11,919 nucleotides of DNA from the NCBI GenBank assembly GCA_035574455.1, contig DATLYT010000037.1, positions 1 to 11,919 on the forward strand. Direction: 5' to 3'. Positions 6,085-11,919 of the stretch are shown here, in pieces (the stretch's first letter is position 1; every line of letters begins with the position of its first letter). The notes below the pieces were generated by a model. That model saw only the letters and a program-made list of their open reading frames with translations. It had not been told where the DNA came from and ran no database searches. Made by a program: the position numbers and the translations under genes. The DNA is from DATLYT01 sp035574455. Its GTDB lineage: Bacteria; Bacteroidota; Ignavibacteria; UBA10030.

Positions 6085-7368
6085 TTATGCCTCGAGTTTT
6101 TTCAATATCTCCCAAAAACCCGGAAACGAAATGTCCACACACTCCGCCCCGCGAACTTTGACCCCACCGCGAGTCCGTAAGCCCGCCACCGCAAGAGCCA
6201 TCGCGATCCGGTGATCGCCAAAGCTCTCGATCTCTGCACCGTGAAGCTCTTGTTTTCCCTCAAACGCGAAGCCATCATCGTACTCCTCAACATCAACCCC
6301 GAGCGTTCGCAGGTTCGTAACGATTGCCTTGATTCGGTCGGATTCTTTCGCCCGTAGTTCCTGAGCGTCCCGCACCACAAACAAGCCCTTTGCAAAAGCG
6401 GCGGTAACGGCAAGAATCGGAATCTCATCAATCAATGCTGCAACGCGAGCACCTTTCAGCTCAAAACTCGTACTCAACTCGGAGAACCGAGCAACAATGT
6501 CCCCAAGAGGTTCACCGGCCACTTCTTTCCTGTTTATCAGTTCAATACTTCCACCCATCTGTCTGAAAACGTCTAACACTGCTGTACGCGTGGGATTCAA
6601 GCCAACATTGCGTACCATGACCTCGGACTGTGGAATAAGGAGGGCAGCAGAAAGAAGAAATGCGGCGGAGGAGATATCGCCGGGAACAACGTATTTCTTT
6701 CCTTCAATCTTCATTCCCCCTTGCACCTGAATCACTCTCTTCTCCTCTTCTCGTCCAACCTCCAAACCCAACATGCGCTCTGTATGATCGCGCGTTGGTA
6801 CCTTCTCGACAACAGTTGTGATTTCGTCCGCATAAAGCCCAGCAAAAAGAATCGCGGACTTCACCTGTGCGCTGGCTATCGGCATCTGGTAACGAATCGG
6901 ATGAAGTCGTGACACAGGCTTGATCTGTAATGGGGCAGTCGACCGGTCGGAGCCTCGAATGCTCGCCCCCATCAGGGTAAGCGGCTCTATGACGCGCTGC
7001 ATCGGCCGGCTGCGGAGCGACTCATCGCCGGTAATCTCACTCGGAAACGATTGGCCGACGAGGATACCCGATAACAAGCGCATCGTAGTTCCGGAATTAC
7101 CTGCGTCCAACACGGACACAGGAGCACGAAGGCCGCGCAATCCTTTACCCTCGACCGTAAGAATTTCTCCTTTTTCGGCGATCTCTACTCCCAAAGAAGC
7201 GAGGCATTGGCGGGTACTTACAGGGTCCGCCGCTGCAGAGATACCTTCGATTTCGCTCTTCCCTGCCGCAATTGCGCTGATCATCAAGGCACGGTGAGAA
7301 ATCGATTTGTCACCTGGTACGGTGACACTCCCTTTGAGACCTTTGGATGGGGTGATGGTTTGGATCAT
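6085..7368 (-). CDS. aroA: 3-phosphoshikimate 1-carboxyvinyltransferase (EPSP synthase)
   Basis: A complete 427-residue EPSP synthase, the sixth shikimate-pathway step, joining shikimate-3-phosphate and phosphoenolpyruvate. Recognisable active-site elements: P-G-D20-K21-S22-I-S-H-R26 near the N-terminus, GNSGTTMR (90-97), the RPM arginine R121, SAQVKS (166-171), the catalytic DE pair D314-E315, KESDR (341-345) and FGDHRIAMA (383-391). GNSGTT resembles the Bacillus-type enzymes rather than the enterobacterial NAGTAM form. The start at 7368 is the only one compatible with the conserved N-terminus, but no Shine-Dalgarno precedes it. Its ATG overlaps the TGA of a 13-codon upstream frame (ATGA). 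It follows the pnp terminator and so should be transcribed from its own promoter (7412-7420). No other shikimate gene is in the window. Confidence 0.97.
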   Translation of the reverse strand: MIQTITPSKGLKGSVTVPGDKSISHRALMISAIAAGKSEIEGISAAADPVSTRQCLASLGVEIAEKGEILTVEGKGLRGLRAPVSVLDAGNSGTTMRLLSGILVGQSFPSEITGDESLRSRPMQRVIEPLTLMGASIRGSDRSTAPLQIKPVSRLHPIRYQMPIASAQVKSAILFAGLYADEITTVVEKVPTRDHTERMLGLEVGREEEKRVIQVQGGMKIEGKKYVVPGDISSAAFLLSAALLIPQSEVMVRNVGLNPTRTAVLDVFRQMGGSIELINRKEVAGEPLGDIVARFSELSTSFELKGARVAALIDEIPILAVTAAFAKGLFVVRDAQELRAKESDRIKAIVTNLRTLGVDVEEYDDGFAFEGKQELHGAEIESFGDHRIAMALAVAGLRTRGGVKVRGAECVDISFPGFWEILKKLEA

Positions 7369-7406
7369 ACATTTTGGTAGAGACAGGTCATGGCATGTCT
7401 CTCCAT
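7365..7406 (-). other. Possible 13-codon leader ORF coupled to aroA
   Basis: On the minus strand an ATG at 7406 opens a frame encoding MERHAMTCLYQNV, whose TGA (7365-7367) overlaps the aroA ATG as ATGA. aroA itself lacks a Shine-Dalgarno, so translation could be coupled. The predicted transcription start from the -10 at 7412-7417 falls at about 7405, so this ORF would be essentially leaderless. The geometry is visible; whether it is translated is speculation. The peptide has only one Tyr and no run of aromatic residues, so it is not a classical attenuator peptide. Confidence 0.25.
7379..7402 (-). promoter_or_regulatory. Hairpin in the aroA leader
   Basis: A 7-bp perfect inverted repeat (AGAGACA at 7379-7385 and TGTCTCT at 7396-7402) encloses a 10-nt loop. 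In the aroA mRNA it would form just after the 5' end and about 10 nt before the aroA start codon. It lies inside the possible leader ORF, so a translating ribosome would open it. No U-tract follows, so it is not a terminator. Confidence 0.35.
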
Positions 7407-7411
7407 GGTCG

Positions 7412-7420
7412 ATTATAACA
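7412..7420 (-). promoter_or_regulatory. Extended -10 promoter for aroA
   Basis: The minus strand reads TGTTATAAT: a consensus -10 TATAAT (7412-7417) with the TGn extension, a form that can work without a good -35 box. No -35 is seen at 16-18 bp; TTGATA occurs at a 20-bp spacing. Its upstream T is shared with the T-tract of the pnp terminator, so the terminator and promoter abut. Expected transcription start is about 7405. Confidence 0.6.
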
Positions 7421-7457
7421 AAAAATCCTCACACGCCTATCAACACTCGTGTGAGGA
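7420..7457 (-). terminator. Rho-independent terminator of the rbfA-pnp operon
   Basis: A 10-bp perfect stem (TCCTCACACG at 7426-7435 and CGTGTGAGGA at 7448-7457) with a 12-nt loop is followed on the minus strand by six Ts (7425-7420). It lies 22 bp after the pnp stop codon. It should end the translation/RNA-processing operon and insulate aroA. The plus-strand side lacks a T-run, so it looks unidirectional. Confidence 0.88.
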
Positions 7458-7479
7458 CTGAAGCTACATCGCATCGTCC

Positions 7480-9657
7480 TTAATGCCGCGAACGGTGGCG
7501 TCCGTCCCGCTTCCTATCGTGATCGTGGTGGTCGCGTTTCGGTCTCGGCCGACTCATCTCTTCCAGAGCACTCTCTCCGCCGGGCAAGAGCGCTTTGCGG
7601 CTGAGGTTTAAACGACCTTCATCATCGATCTTCATCAGCTTGACCTCAATCGTATCCCCCACCTTCACGATATCTTCCACCTTGCCGACACGGTTCACGT
7701 CGAGCTGAGAAATGTGCACCAACCCTTCTTTGCCGGGGAGTATTTCAACAAACGCCCCAAACTCCATGATTTTTTTGACAGTCGCCTGATAGACCTTACC
7801 AACCTCCGGCACTTCAGCTAAACGACGGATGGCATTGAGGGCCTTTTCGGCAGATTCTTTCTCGACCGCGGCAACGGTGACAGTCCCATCATCCTCGACA
7901 TTGATTTCTGCACCACTGTCTTTGACCAGTTGACGAATGTTCTTCCCACCCGGTCCGATCAACGCTCCGATCATATCCACAGGAATCTTGATCGTCTGCA
8001 GCCGTGGAGCATACCGGGAAATCTCGCTACGTGGCCGGTCGATCGCTCGGTTCATAATGTCGAGAATCTGCAGTCGGCCTTCCTTGGCCTGTTGAAGAGC
8101 CCGTTCCATAATCTCGAACGAGATTCCTTTGATCTTGATATCCATCTGGAATGCTGTAATGCCGCGATCCGTTCCAGCAACTTTGAAATCCATGTCGCCC
8201 AAGTGATCCTCGTTACCGAGGATGTCACTCAGGATCGCTACACGTTCGCCTTCTTTCACAAGTCCCATTGCGATACCGGCAACAGCGCGCTGGAGGGGAA
8301 CCCCTGCATCGAACAAAGAGAGGCTTCCGGCACACACCGTGGCCATCGACGATGAGCCATTGGATTCGAGAATATCCGAGACAACGCGAATCGTATAGGG
8401 AAAATCCTTCTCATCGGGAATCAAATTTTTAAGCGCCCGCTCGGCTAGATTGCCGTGGCCGATTTCTCGTCGTCCCGGTCCTCCAAGCCTGCCAACTTCT
8501 CCGACACTGAATGGCGGAAAATTGTAATGCAACATGAAGCGCTTTGTTGTCTCCACCGGCAGCAAGCCGTCAATCAGCTGTTCGTCTAATTTCGTTCCCA
8601 GCGTCGTCGTGGTAAGACTCTGCGTTTCGCCTCGCGTGAAGAGAGCAGAACCGTGCGTCCGCGGCAGGAGGCCAATTTCAATTGTGATCGGACGGATATC
8701 GGTCAGTCCACGCCCATCGAGCCGTTTGTTTTCGGTGAGAATCGTTGTACGCATCGCCTCATATTCGAGGTCGTGTAGAATTTTGGCGATGATCAGTTCT
8801 TTCTCAGGGTACTTCTCCTTCAGTGCTTGTTGGACTTCGTCGTAAACGTTCTTCGTCGCTTCGGAACGCTGGTCCTTCGTCAACACCGTGCGGGCAAGCT
8901 CTTTAATGCGGTCTGCCGCAAGCGCCTTGACGTCGGCAATCATCTCGGGGGGCACTTCTGGAACAACGATCTCCCGCTTTGGCTTATTGACCATCCTTGC
9001 CAGTTCAACCTGTGCTTCGCAGAGAACCTTGATCGCATCGTGACCGAATTTCAGGGCCGCGATCAGATCGGCTTCTGAAATCTCCCTCGCTTCACCTTCA
9101 ACCATAACAATGGAATCGACGGTCCCCGCAAGGGTGACATCCATGTCGCTCTTTTCTAATTCGCTATAGGTAGGGTTAATCACAAACCTGCCGTCGATAC
9201 GGCCTATTCGCACCTCGGCAATCGGTCCGTCGAAGGGAACGTCGGAAACCATCAATGCCGCCGAAGCCGCGCACGCACCGAGGATATCGCCATCGTGTTG
9301 CGTATCAGAAGAGTAGACCGTTACCAAGACCTGAGTTTCATTCCGGTATGTTTTGGGAAACATCGGCCGGATGGGTCGGTCGATGAGTCGCGATGAAAGA
9401 ATCTCCTTTTCCGTCGGTCGCCCTTCCCTCTTAAAGAAGCCTCCGGGTATTTTCCCTGCGGCAGAAGTTTTCTCGCGATACTCCACTTGGAGCGGGAAAA
9501 AATCTTGCCCTTCCTTCGCTTCACGAGCGCTCACGACGGTCGCCAACACCATCGTGTCAGCATACCGCACCATAACGGCGCCATCGGCTTGTCTCGCAAA
9601 GCGCCCTGTCTCGAAGGAAAACCGTTTTCCACCGAGTTCAAGTTCTTTTGTTACCAT
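7480..9657 (-). CDS. pnp: Polyribonucleotide nucleotidyltransferase (PNPase)
   Basis: A complete 725-residue PNPase: 3'-5' phosphorolytic RNA exonuclease and mRNA decay enzyme in the cytoplasm. Domain order: first RNase PH domain (about 10-145, with FFPLQVEYREK and GRPTEKEILSSRLIDRP), helical linker (about 235-310), catalytic second RNase PH domain (about 320-545), KH domain (about 555-615, GPGG loop at 568-571) and S1 domain (about 619-690). SNGSSSMA (432-439) is the phosphate-binding loop, and D484 and D490 fit the metal-binding aspartates of the E. coli enzyme. The last 25 residues form a Pro/Arg/His/Asp-rich tail ending in HRSRH, likely disordered. The start follows an AGGAAGGA site at a rather long 12-nt spacing; no in-frame alternative exists. 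It is the last gene of its operon, 75 bp after rpsO, with a terminator downstream. Confidence 0.98.
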   Translation of the reverse strand: MVTKELELGGKRFSFETGRFARQADGAVMVRYADTMVLATVVSAREAKEGQDFFPLQVEYREKTSAAGKIPGGFFKREGRPTEKEILSSRLIDRPIRPMFPKTYRNETQVLVTVYSSDTQHDGDILGACAASAALMVSDVPFDGPIAEVRIGRIDGRFVINPTYSELEKSDMDVTLAGTVDSIVMVEGEAREISEADLIAALKFGHDAIKVLCEAQVELARMVNKPKREIVVPEVPPEMIADVKALAADRIKELARTVLTKDQRSEATKNVYDEVQQALKEKYPEKELIIAKILHDLEYEAMRTTILTENKRLDGRGLTDIRPITIEIGLLPRTHGSALFTRGETQSLTTTTLGTKLDEQLIDGLLPVETTKRFMLHYNFPPFSVGEVGRLGGPGRREIGHGNLAERALKNLIPDEKDFPYTIRVVSDILESNGSSSMATVCAGSLSLFDAGVPLQRAVAGIAMGLVKEGERVAILSDILGNEDHLGDMDFKVAGTDRGITAFQMDIKIKGISFEIMERALQQAKEGRLQILDIMNRAIDRPRSEISRYAPRLQTIKIPVDMIGALIGPGGKNIRQLVKDSGAEINVEDDGTVTVAAVEKESAEKALNAIRRLAEVPEVGKVYQATVKKIMEFGAFVEILPGKEGLVHISQLDVNRVGKVEDIVKVGDTIEVKLMKIDDEGRLNLSRKALLPGGESALEEMSRPRPKRDHHDHDRKRDGRHRSRH

Positions 9658-9693
9658 AGAATTTCACATTCCTTCCTAGAAGACAACAATGTT

Positions 9694-9718
9694 GGGCTTT
9701 TTCCCTGTGAAAAAGCCC
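9694..9718 (-). promoter_or_regulatory. Hairpin between rpsO and pnp, possible RNA-processing or attenuation site
   Basis: A perfect 10-bp inverted repeat (GGGCTTTTTC at 9694-9703, GAAAAAGCCC at 9709-9718) with a 5-nt loop sits 14 bp after the rpsO stop. On the transcript it is followed by AACATTGTTG rather than a U-tract, so it is a poor intrinsic terminator. In E. coli the same interval carries an rpsO attenuator and an RNase III site through which PNPase controls its own mRNA; this stem is placed to play a similar part. The role is inferred from position. Confidence 0.5.
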
Positions 9719-9732
9719 GCTCTCACATTTCG

Positions 9733-10002
9733 CTACTTGCGAATGTCAAGCTCTTGAATGATTTTACGATATCGATTGATATCCGTGCGCATGAGATATT
9801 CAAGCAGCCGCCGTCGCTTGCCAACGAGCTTCAACAGTCCAACGCGACTGTGATGGTCTTTTCTGTGCGACTCAAAGTGAGGCGAGAGACTGTTGATGTG
9901 CGCGGTCAGAATCGCAATCTGAACCTCCGCCGTTCCTGTGTCATTCGGCCCTTTGCCAAATTTCTTGATGATCTCCGCTTTTTGTTCTTTAGTAACTGGC
10001 AT
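9733..10002 (-). CDS. rpsO: 30S ribosomal protein S15
   Basis: An 89-residue protein of standard S15 length. It shows the family landmarks: an N-terminal helix (KEQKAEIIKKFG), DTGTAEVQIA (21-30), HRKDHHSRVGLL (46-57), KRRRLLEYL (62-70) and a closing YRKIIQELDIRK-type helix. S15 binds 16S rRNA in the central domain and is a primary assembly protein of the small subunit platform. AAGGAG lies 5 nt before the ATG. It follows ribF by 38 bp and precedes pnp, the classical rpsO-pnp pairing. In other bacteria S15 represses its own translation via its leader; the 38-bp gap plus the ribF 3' end shows no obvious pseudoknot by eye. Confidence 0.98.
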   Translation of the reverse strand: MPVTKEQKAEIIKKFGKGPNDTGTAEVQIAILTAHINSLSPHFESHRKDHHSRVGLLKLVGKRRRLLEYLMRTDINRYRKIIQELDIRK

Positions 10003-10040
10003 TGAAACTCCTTACGAATAAATGACAGATCCTTTTGTAC

Positions 10041-10991
10041 TTACGTTGAGTAGAAAAGTGATGCAAACTCTTCCTGCAGTTTAAGGCTTTCTTGTTTGTC
10101 CTTGTTCATTTGTGCGATTAATGCTTCTGCTGAATCAAACTTCAGTTCGTCACGCAGGCGCTTGAGGAACTGGATTTCGATCGACTTCCCGTACAGGTCA
10201 TCGTGGTAATCCAGAATGTTTGCCTCAATCGTCCGATGGCCGTTGCTGCTGAATGTCGGACGCACGCCGATACTTGCCATGCCGGGATGAAGTGTGCCGT
10301 CAACCTTAACGCCCACAAAGTAGATACCGTCACGCGGAATAAGTTTTTTAGAAGAGGCAAGCACGATATTCGCTGTCGGATAGCCTAACTGCTTCCCCCG
10401 TCCATCACCGCGGACGACTGTCCCGCTCATCGAGTAGGGACGGCCAAGAATGACGCGGGCTCGTTCCACGTTACCGTCGAGGAGATACTGCCGAATTTTC
10501 GAGCTACTAACAACCTCTCCGTCCACGATAAATGGCTTCACGACAACGATCGAGAGCCCAAATTCTTTTCCCAGCCTTACAAGTTCCTCGACGTTGCCTT
10601 CACGGTCACGACCAAAATGATGGTCATATCCCTCAACGATTTCACTCACACCAATGCCGTTAATGAAATAGTTGAGGTAAAACTCCCGAAAATTCTGACG
10701 AGAAAACTCGTACGTAAACCTGATGACAAATAGAATATCCGGTCCAAGCTCTTCGATCAGCTGCTGTCGCTCTTCCAAGGTCGTGAGGAGTTGAACCGAC
10801 GCCTTCGTCAGCACCTCTTTCGGGTGCGGCTCGAAGGTCACCACCACACTTCGTCCTCCCCTTGCCTTGGCGCGCCGAACGACCTCTCGCACAATCTCTC
10901 GGTGCCCCTCATGGACGCCGTCGAAGGTGCCAACCGTGACAACCGTGTTGTTGTACGGCTCGATGTCGCTACGTGAAAAGACGACCTTCAT
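10041..10991 (-). CDS. ribF: Bifunctional riboflavin kinase/FAD synthetase
   Basis: A complete 316-residue enzyme making FMN from riboflavin and FAD from FMN. The N-terminal adenylyltransferase domain (about 15-165) has the nucleotidyltransferase signature G21-T-F-D-G-V-H27-E-G-H30, the GYDHHFGRDREG segment (121-132) and the closing VSSSKIR motif (161-167). The C-terminal riboflavin kinase domain (about 180-312) has GRGKQLGYPTANI (197-209), DGIYFVGV (221-228) and an E256-A-N segment. Length is normal. The ATG at 10991 lies inside the truB 3' end, giving a 23-bp overlap, with GGAG 8 nt upstream; translational coupling with truB is likely. The product supplies flavin cofactors; its place in the translation operon is a common bacterial arrangement. 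Confidence 0.97.
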   Translation of the reverse strand: MKVVFSRSDIEPYNNTVVTVGTFDGVHEGHREIVREVVRRAKARGGRSVVVTFEPHPKEVLTKASVQLLTTLEERQQLIEELGPDILFVIRFTYEFSRQNFREFYLNYFINGIGVSEIVEGYDHHFGRDREGNVEELVRLGKEFGLSIVVVKPFIVDGEVVSSSKIRQYLLDGNVERARVILGRPYSMSGTVVRGDGRGKQLGYPTANIVLASSKKLIPRDGIYFVGVKVDGTLHPGMASIGVRPTFSSNGHRTIEANILDYHDDLYGKSIEIQFLKRLRDELKFDSAEALIAQMNKDKQESLKLQEEFASLFYST

Positions 10992-11685
10992 GGGCAGACT
11001 CCGCGCGAGACGTCAAGTCTCTCCGCGTGTTTTCTAACTGTTCGATGGTGAGGGCACGGTCCACATGATACGGCCCTATTCTTAGCCGTCGAAGCGATCG
11101 TAGGGTAGCGCCACATCCAAGACGCTGACCGACATCATCCACAAGGGAGCGGATATACGTCCCTTTTGAGCAAACAACACGAAACTCTGCGAACGGTGGC
11201 TCAAACTTCGTGACTTCAAATTCCACTATTTCGATTTCTTTAGCTTCGCGCTCGATCGATTTCCCTCGCCGCGCGTACTTATACAGCGGCTTTCCTCGGT
11301 GCTTGACCGCTGAGTACATCGGCGGGGTCTGGAGTTGCTTGCCGATGAACTCTCTGGCAACGCTCTGAAGTGCTTCCAGCGTTACTCCACGAATCTCGCG
11401 CCGTTCGACAACGTCCGTTTCCGAATCGTGACTCGGTGTCCGAACGCCAAGCTCCATTGTCCCGCGGTACTCTTTTTCCAACCCAACAAAGCGGCTAATC
11501 TCTTTCGTTTTTGCGCCCGTGCAGACAATCAACAGGCCGGTCGCTTTAGGGTCGAGCGTTCCAGCGTGGCCTGCTTTCTTCACCCCGAACGTCCACCGAA
11601 TCCGTTTCACCACATCAAACGACGTCCAGTCCAACGGCTTATCGATCAGGAACATTTCACCGTTGTGCTGTGTGGCCATCTCCAT
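10969..11685 (-). CDS. truB: tRNA pseudouridine-55 synthase
   Basis: A 238-residue TruB that isomerises U55 in the T-loop of tRNAs. The catalytic Asp is D45 in GHAGTLDP (39-46); Y73 of KEYRG, the PPMYSAVK segment (121-128) and SKGTYIRSL (173-181) are the other active-site landmarks. It is shorter than the E. coli enzyme (314 residues) and lacks the C-terminal PUA-like domain, as in many short TruBs. Two ATGs, at 11685 and 11679, are possible. The upstream AGGA is only 3 nt from the first but 9 nt from the second, so initiation at 11679 (MATQHN) is slightly favoured. It starts 5 nt after the rbfA stop and overlaps ribF by 23 bp. Confidence 0.96.
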   Translation of the reverse strand: MEMATQHNGEMFLIDKPLDWTSFDVVKRIRWTFGVKKAGHAGTLDPKATGLLIVCTGAKTKEISRFVGLEKEYRGTMELGVRTPSHDSETDVVERREIRGVTLEALQSVAREFIGKQLQTPPMYSAVKHRGKPLYKYARRGKSIEREAKEIEIVEFEVTKFEPPFAEFRVVCSKGTYIRSLVDDVGQRLGCGATLRSLRRLRIGPYHVDRALTIEQLENTRRDLTSRAESAHEGRLFT

Positions 11686-11690
11686 GTTTC

Positions 11691-11919
11691 CTATTCGTCC
11701 GTCGACGATGAATTCTTCTGCAGGTTGTTTAAGATTTTGTTGATATTCATCGCCCGGTCGAGTGATTCATCGAGATAAAAAATCAACGAGGGCGTAAACT
11801 TCAGCCGAACGGCGTGCCCTAACTCAGCTCGGATGAATCCCTTCTCCTCTTCGAGCAGGTCCATACTCCTCTGCTTCCTCTCTTCATCGCCAAAAATGCT
11901 GATGTATACTTTCGCGACT
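11691..11919 (-). CDS. rbfA: Ribosome-binding factor A, C-terminal part (partial)
   Basis: The last 75 codons are in the window; the N-terminus lies beyond the right edge. The visible sequence begins VAKVYISIFGDEE and continues with FIRAELGHAVRLKFTPSLIF (residues about 32-51 of the fragment), then the YLDESLDRAMNINKIL segment, which is the conserved C-terminal KH-type half of RbfA. RbfA is a cold-shock 30S maturation factor acting on the 5' end helix of 16S rRNA. It ends in an Asn/Ser-rich tail and a TAG at 11691-11693, 5 nt before truB. The rbfA-truB order is the standard one downstream of infB. Confidence 0.93.
   Translation of the reverse strand, partial: VAKVYISIFGDEERKQRSMDLLEEEKGFIRAELGHAVRLKFTPSLIFYLDESLDRAMNINKILNNLQKNSSSTDE

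Noticed and set aside
9487..10005. A 172-codon plus-strand open frame across the pnp start and rpsO
   Set aside because: It is antisense to two highly conserved genes and crosses their intergenic hairpin; its translation has no recognisable domain.
1..11919. Mobile elements, CRISPR arrays, tRNA or rRNA genes
   Set aside because: I saw no transposase or integrase motifs, no regularly spaced repeats, and no cloverleaf or rRNA-like sequence; genes are intact and tightly packed.

Overview
The window looks like ordinary chromosome from an anaerobic or facultatively respiring, probably menaquinone-based bacterium. It combines three blocks: the C-terminal half of a core translation/RNA-processing operon (rbfA-truB-ribF-rpsO-pnp), a pair of convergent biosynthetic genes (aroA and bshC), and a respiratory operon encoding a Rieske/cytochrome b complex with a split, b6-like cytochrome b and a multihaem cytochrome c. 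A bacillithiol-pathway gene next to this type of quinol-oxidising complex would fit the Bacteroidota/Chlorobiota-related lineages (Ignavibacteria or Kapabacteria type) or another Gram-negative phylum with bacillithiol. That placement is an inference from gene content and was not checked by any search. The promoters I see are the classical TTGACA/TATAAT kind, not the Bacteroidia TTTG type, which argues against a core Bacteroidia.

Layout, left to right. Positions 1-4126 are all on the minus strand and form one operon read right to left: two-cluster ferredoxin, Rieske protein, cytochrome b (N-terminal half), cytochrome b (C-terminal half, subunit IV-like), then a membrane-anchored cytochrome c with at least five haem motifs that runs off the left edge. 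Positions 4127-4441 are a divergent intergenic region with a near-perfect sigma70 promoter for the respiratory operon (TTGACA-17-TATATT) and a weaker promoter for bshC. bshC (4442-6082, plus strand) then meets aroA (6085-7368, minus strand) end to end with only 2 bp between the stop codons. Positions 7369-7479 hold the pnp terminator, an extended -10 promoter for aroA butted against it, and a possible 13-codon leader ORF. Positions 7480-11919 are the minus-strand operon rbfA (partial)-truB-ribF-rpsO-pnp.

The respiratory operon should encode a quinol-oxidising, proton-translocating complex: cytochrome b and the IV-like subunit form the membrane core, the Rieske protein takes the first electron, and the multihaem protein should pass electrons onward outside the membrane. 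Several residues differ from textbook bc1/b6f complexes: APWY at the Qo motif, Phe for Tyr beside the Rieske cluster, no haem c-i cysteine, and a long predicted coiled coil in the cytochrome c subunit. The leading ferredoxin is unexplained. I found no mobile element, CRISPR array, tRNA or rRNA, and no sign of recent transfer. Most of the window is conserved; the unusual material is concentrated in the respiratory operon and the aroA leader.
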